From positions 1,922,001 to 1,986,000 of the forward strand of contig NZ_CP143889.1 in NCBI RefSeq assembly GCF_036417355.1: 64,000 nt of DNA, given 5' to 3'. Made by a program: the position numbers and the translations under genes. The notes under the pieces were generated by a model, which worked only from the letters and a program-made list of their open reading frames with translations, did no database searches and was not told the DNA's origin. Source of the stretch: Akkermansia sp. RCC_12PD. Its GTDB lineage: Bacteria > Verrucomicrobiota > Verrucomicrobiia > Verrucomicrobiales > Akkermansiaceae. This document shows positions 63,901-64,000 of this stretch, in pieces (the first letter of the stretch is position 1; every line of letters begins with the position of its first letter).

Positions 63901-64000
63901 TCAGCGGGGGCGGTCTTCGTGCGGTTTTCTGCCGAAGAGGAATCCGGCCAGGAAGATCAGCGCCGCGATGATGGCGCTGCCCAGGATGCCGGCCAGGCTC
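63901..64000 (-). CDS. CbiM/CbiN-type (PDGLE) protein, C-terminus only
   Basis: The last 32 residues are inside the window, ending at TGA (63903-63901). They form a hydrophobic helix (Ile-Leu-Gly-Ser-Ala-Ile-Ile-Ala-Ala-Leu-Ile-Phe-Leu) followed by a charged tail Gly-Arg-Lys-Pro-His-Glu-Asp. The segment resembles the end of the PDGLE domain of Co/Ni ECF transporter subunits. Its position upstream of EcfT and the ATPase on the minus strand supports a CbiM(N)-CbiQ-CbiO operon; the 5' part lies outside the window. Confidence 0.7.
   Translation of the reverse strand, partial: SLAGILGSAIIAALIFLAGFLFGRKPHEDRPR

Overview
The window is about 64 kb of a bacterial chromosome, GC-rich and gene-dense, with two visibly AT-rich islands near 17.3-18.4 kb and 49.8-51.9 kb. 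Gene content points to Verrucomicrobiota, most probably Akkermansia or a close relative. It has an LL-diaminopimelate aminotransferase (dapL), a long insert-bearing IspG, a secreted GH27 alpha-galactosidase, a DUF3472/PA14/BNR secreted protein, a decayed autotransporter, and many secreted or membrane proteins without known function. The genus is inferred from remembered protein families, not from a database search.

Layout. 1-7.8 kb: an SGNH hydrolase cut by the window edge, msrB, dinB, an MFS-like transporter, a 15-repeat Sel1 protein and a MarR-GNAT fusion regulator with a palindrome in front. 8.0-13.3 kb: tRNA-Arg(CCG) with a strong terminator, then a four-gene efflux operon of YbhG-YbhF-YbhS-YbhR type. 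13.4-17.1 kb: alaS and pssA. 17.1-18.4 kb: AT-rich island holding a duplicated pair of small genes, one copy decayed, and one copy of a 120-bp MITE-like repeat. 18.6-31.6 kb: a secreted protein, folP, a YfhO-type membrane protein, a GbsR-type regulator sharing an operator-like site with the next gene, ispG, an SDR reductase, an alpha/beta hydrolase, a ketoacyl synthase-aminoketone synthase pair and a PepSY-like membrane protein. 31.6-35.3 kb: two related small membrane proteins around a DUF2752 protein, then remnants that look like a decayed glycosyltransferase locus.

35.3-40 kb: a FtsB/DivIC-type protein, eno, a zinc-ribbon membrane protein, an AlkD-type repair protein and dapL. 40.1-47.5 kb: autotransporter relic, the large secreted PA14/BNR protein, ApbE-type flavin transferase and GH27 alpha-galactosidase. 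47.8-49.8 kb: a 74-residue protein resembling an integrase arm-binding domain, a tRNA-like fragment, rpmB and an enoyl-thioester reductase. 49.8-52.7 kb: second AT-rich island with a truncated membrane glycosyltransferase abutting the second copy of the repeat, then intact GT4 and GT2 glycosyltransferases. 52.7-56.9 kb: ruvX-manC-uppS-topoisomerase B subunit on the minus strand. 57.3-64 kb: ispE, a secreted protein, a DinG-type helicase, a PP-loop ATPase and part of a Co/Ni-type ECF transporter.

Functional links. ispG, ispE and uppS belong to the isoprenoid-to-undecaprenyl route. uppS, manC, dapL and the glycosyltransferases serve envelope and surface-glycan synthesis. The strongest unusual signals are the MITE-like repeat pair whose left edges coincide with broken genes, the tandemly duplicated small-gene cassette, and the matching operator-like sites at 22.76 and 23.37 kb.
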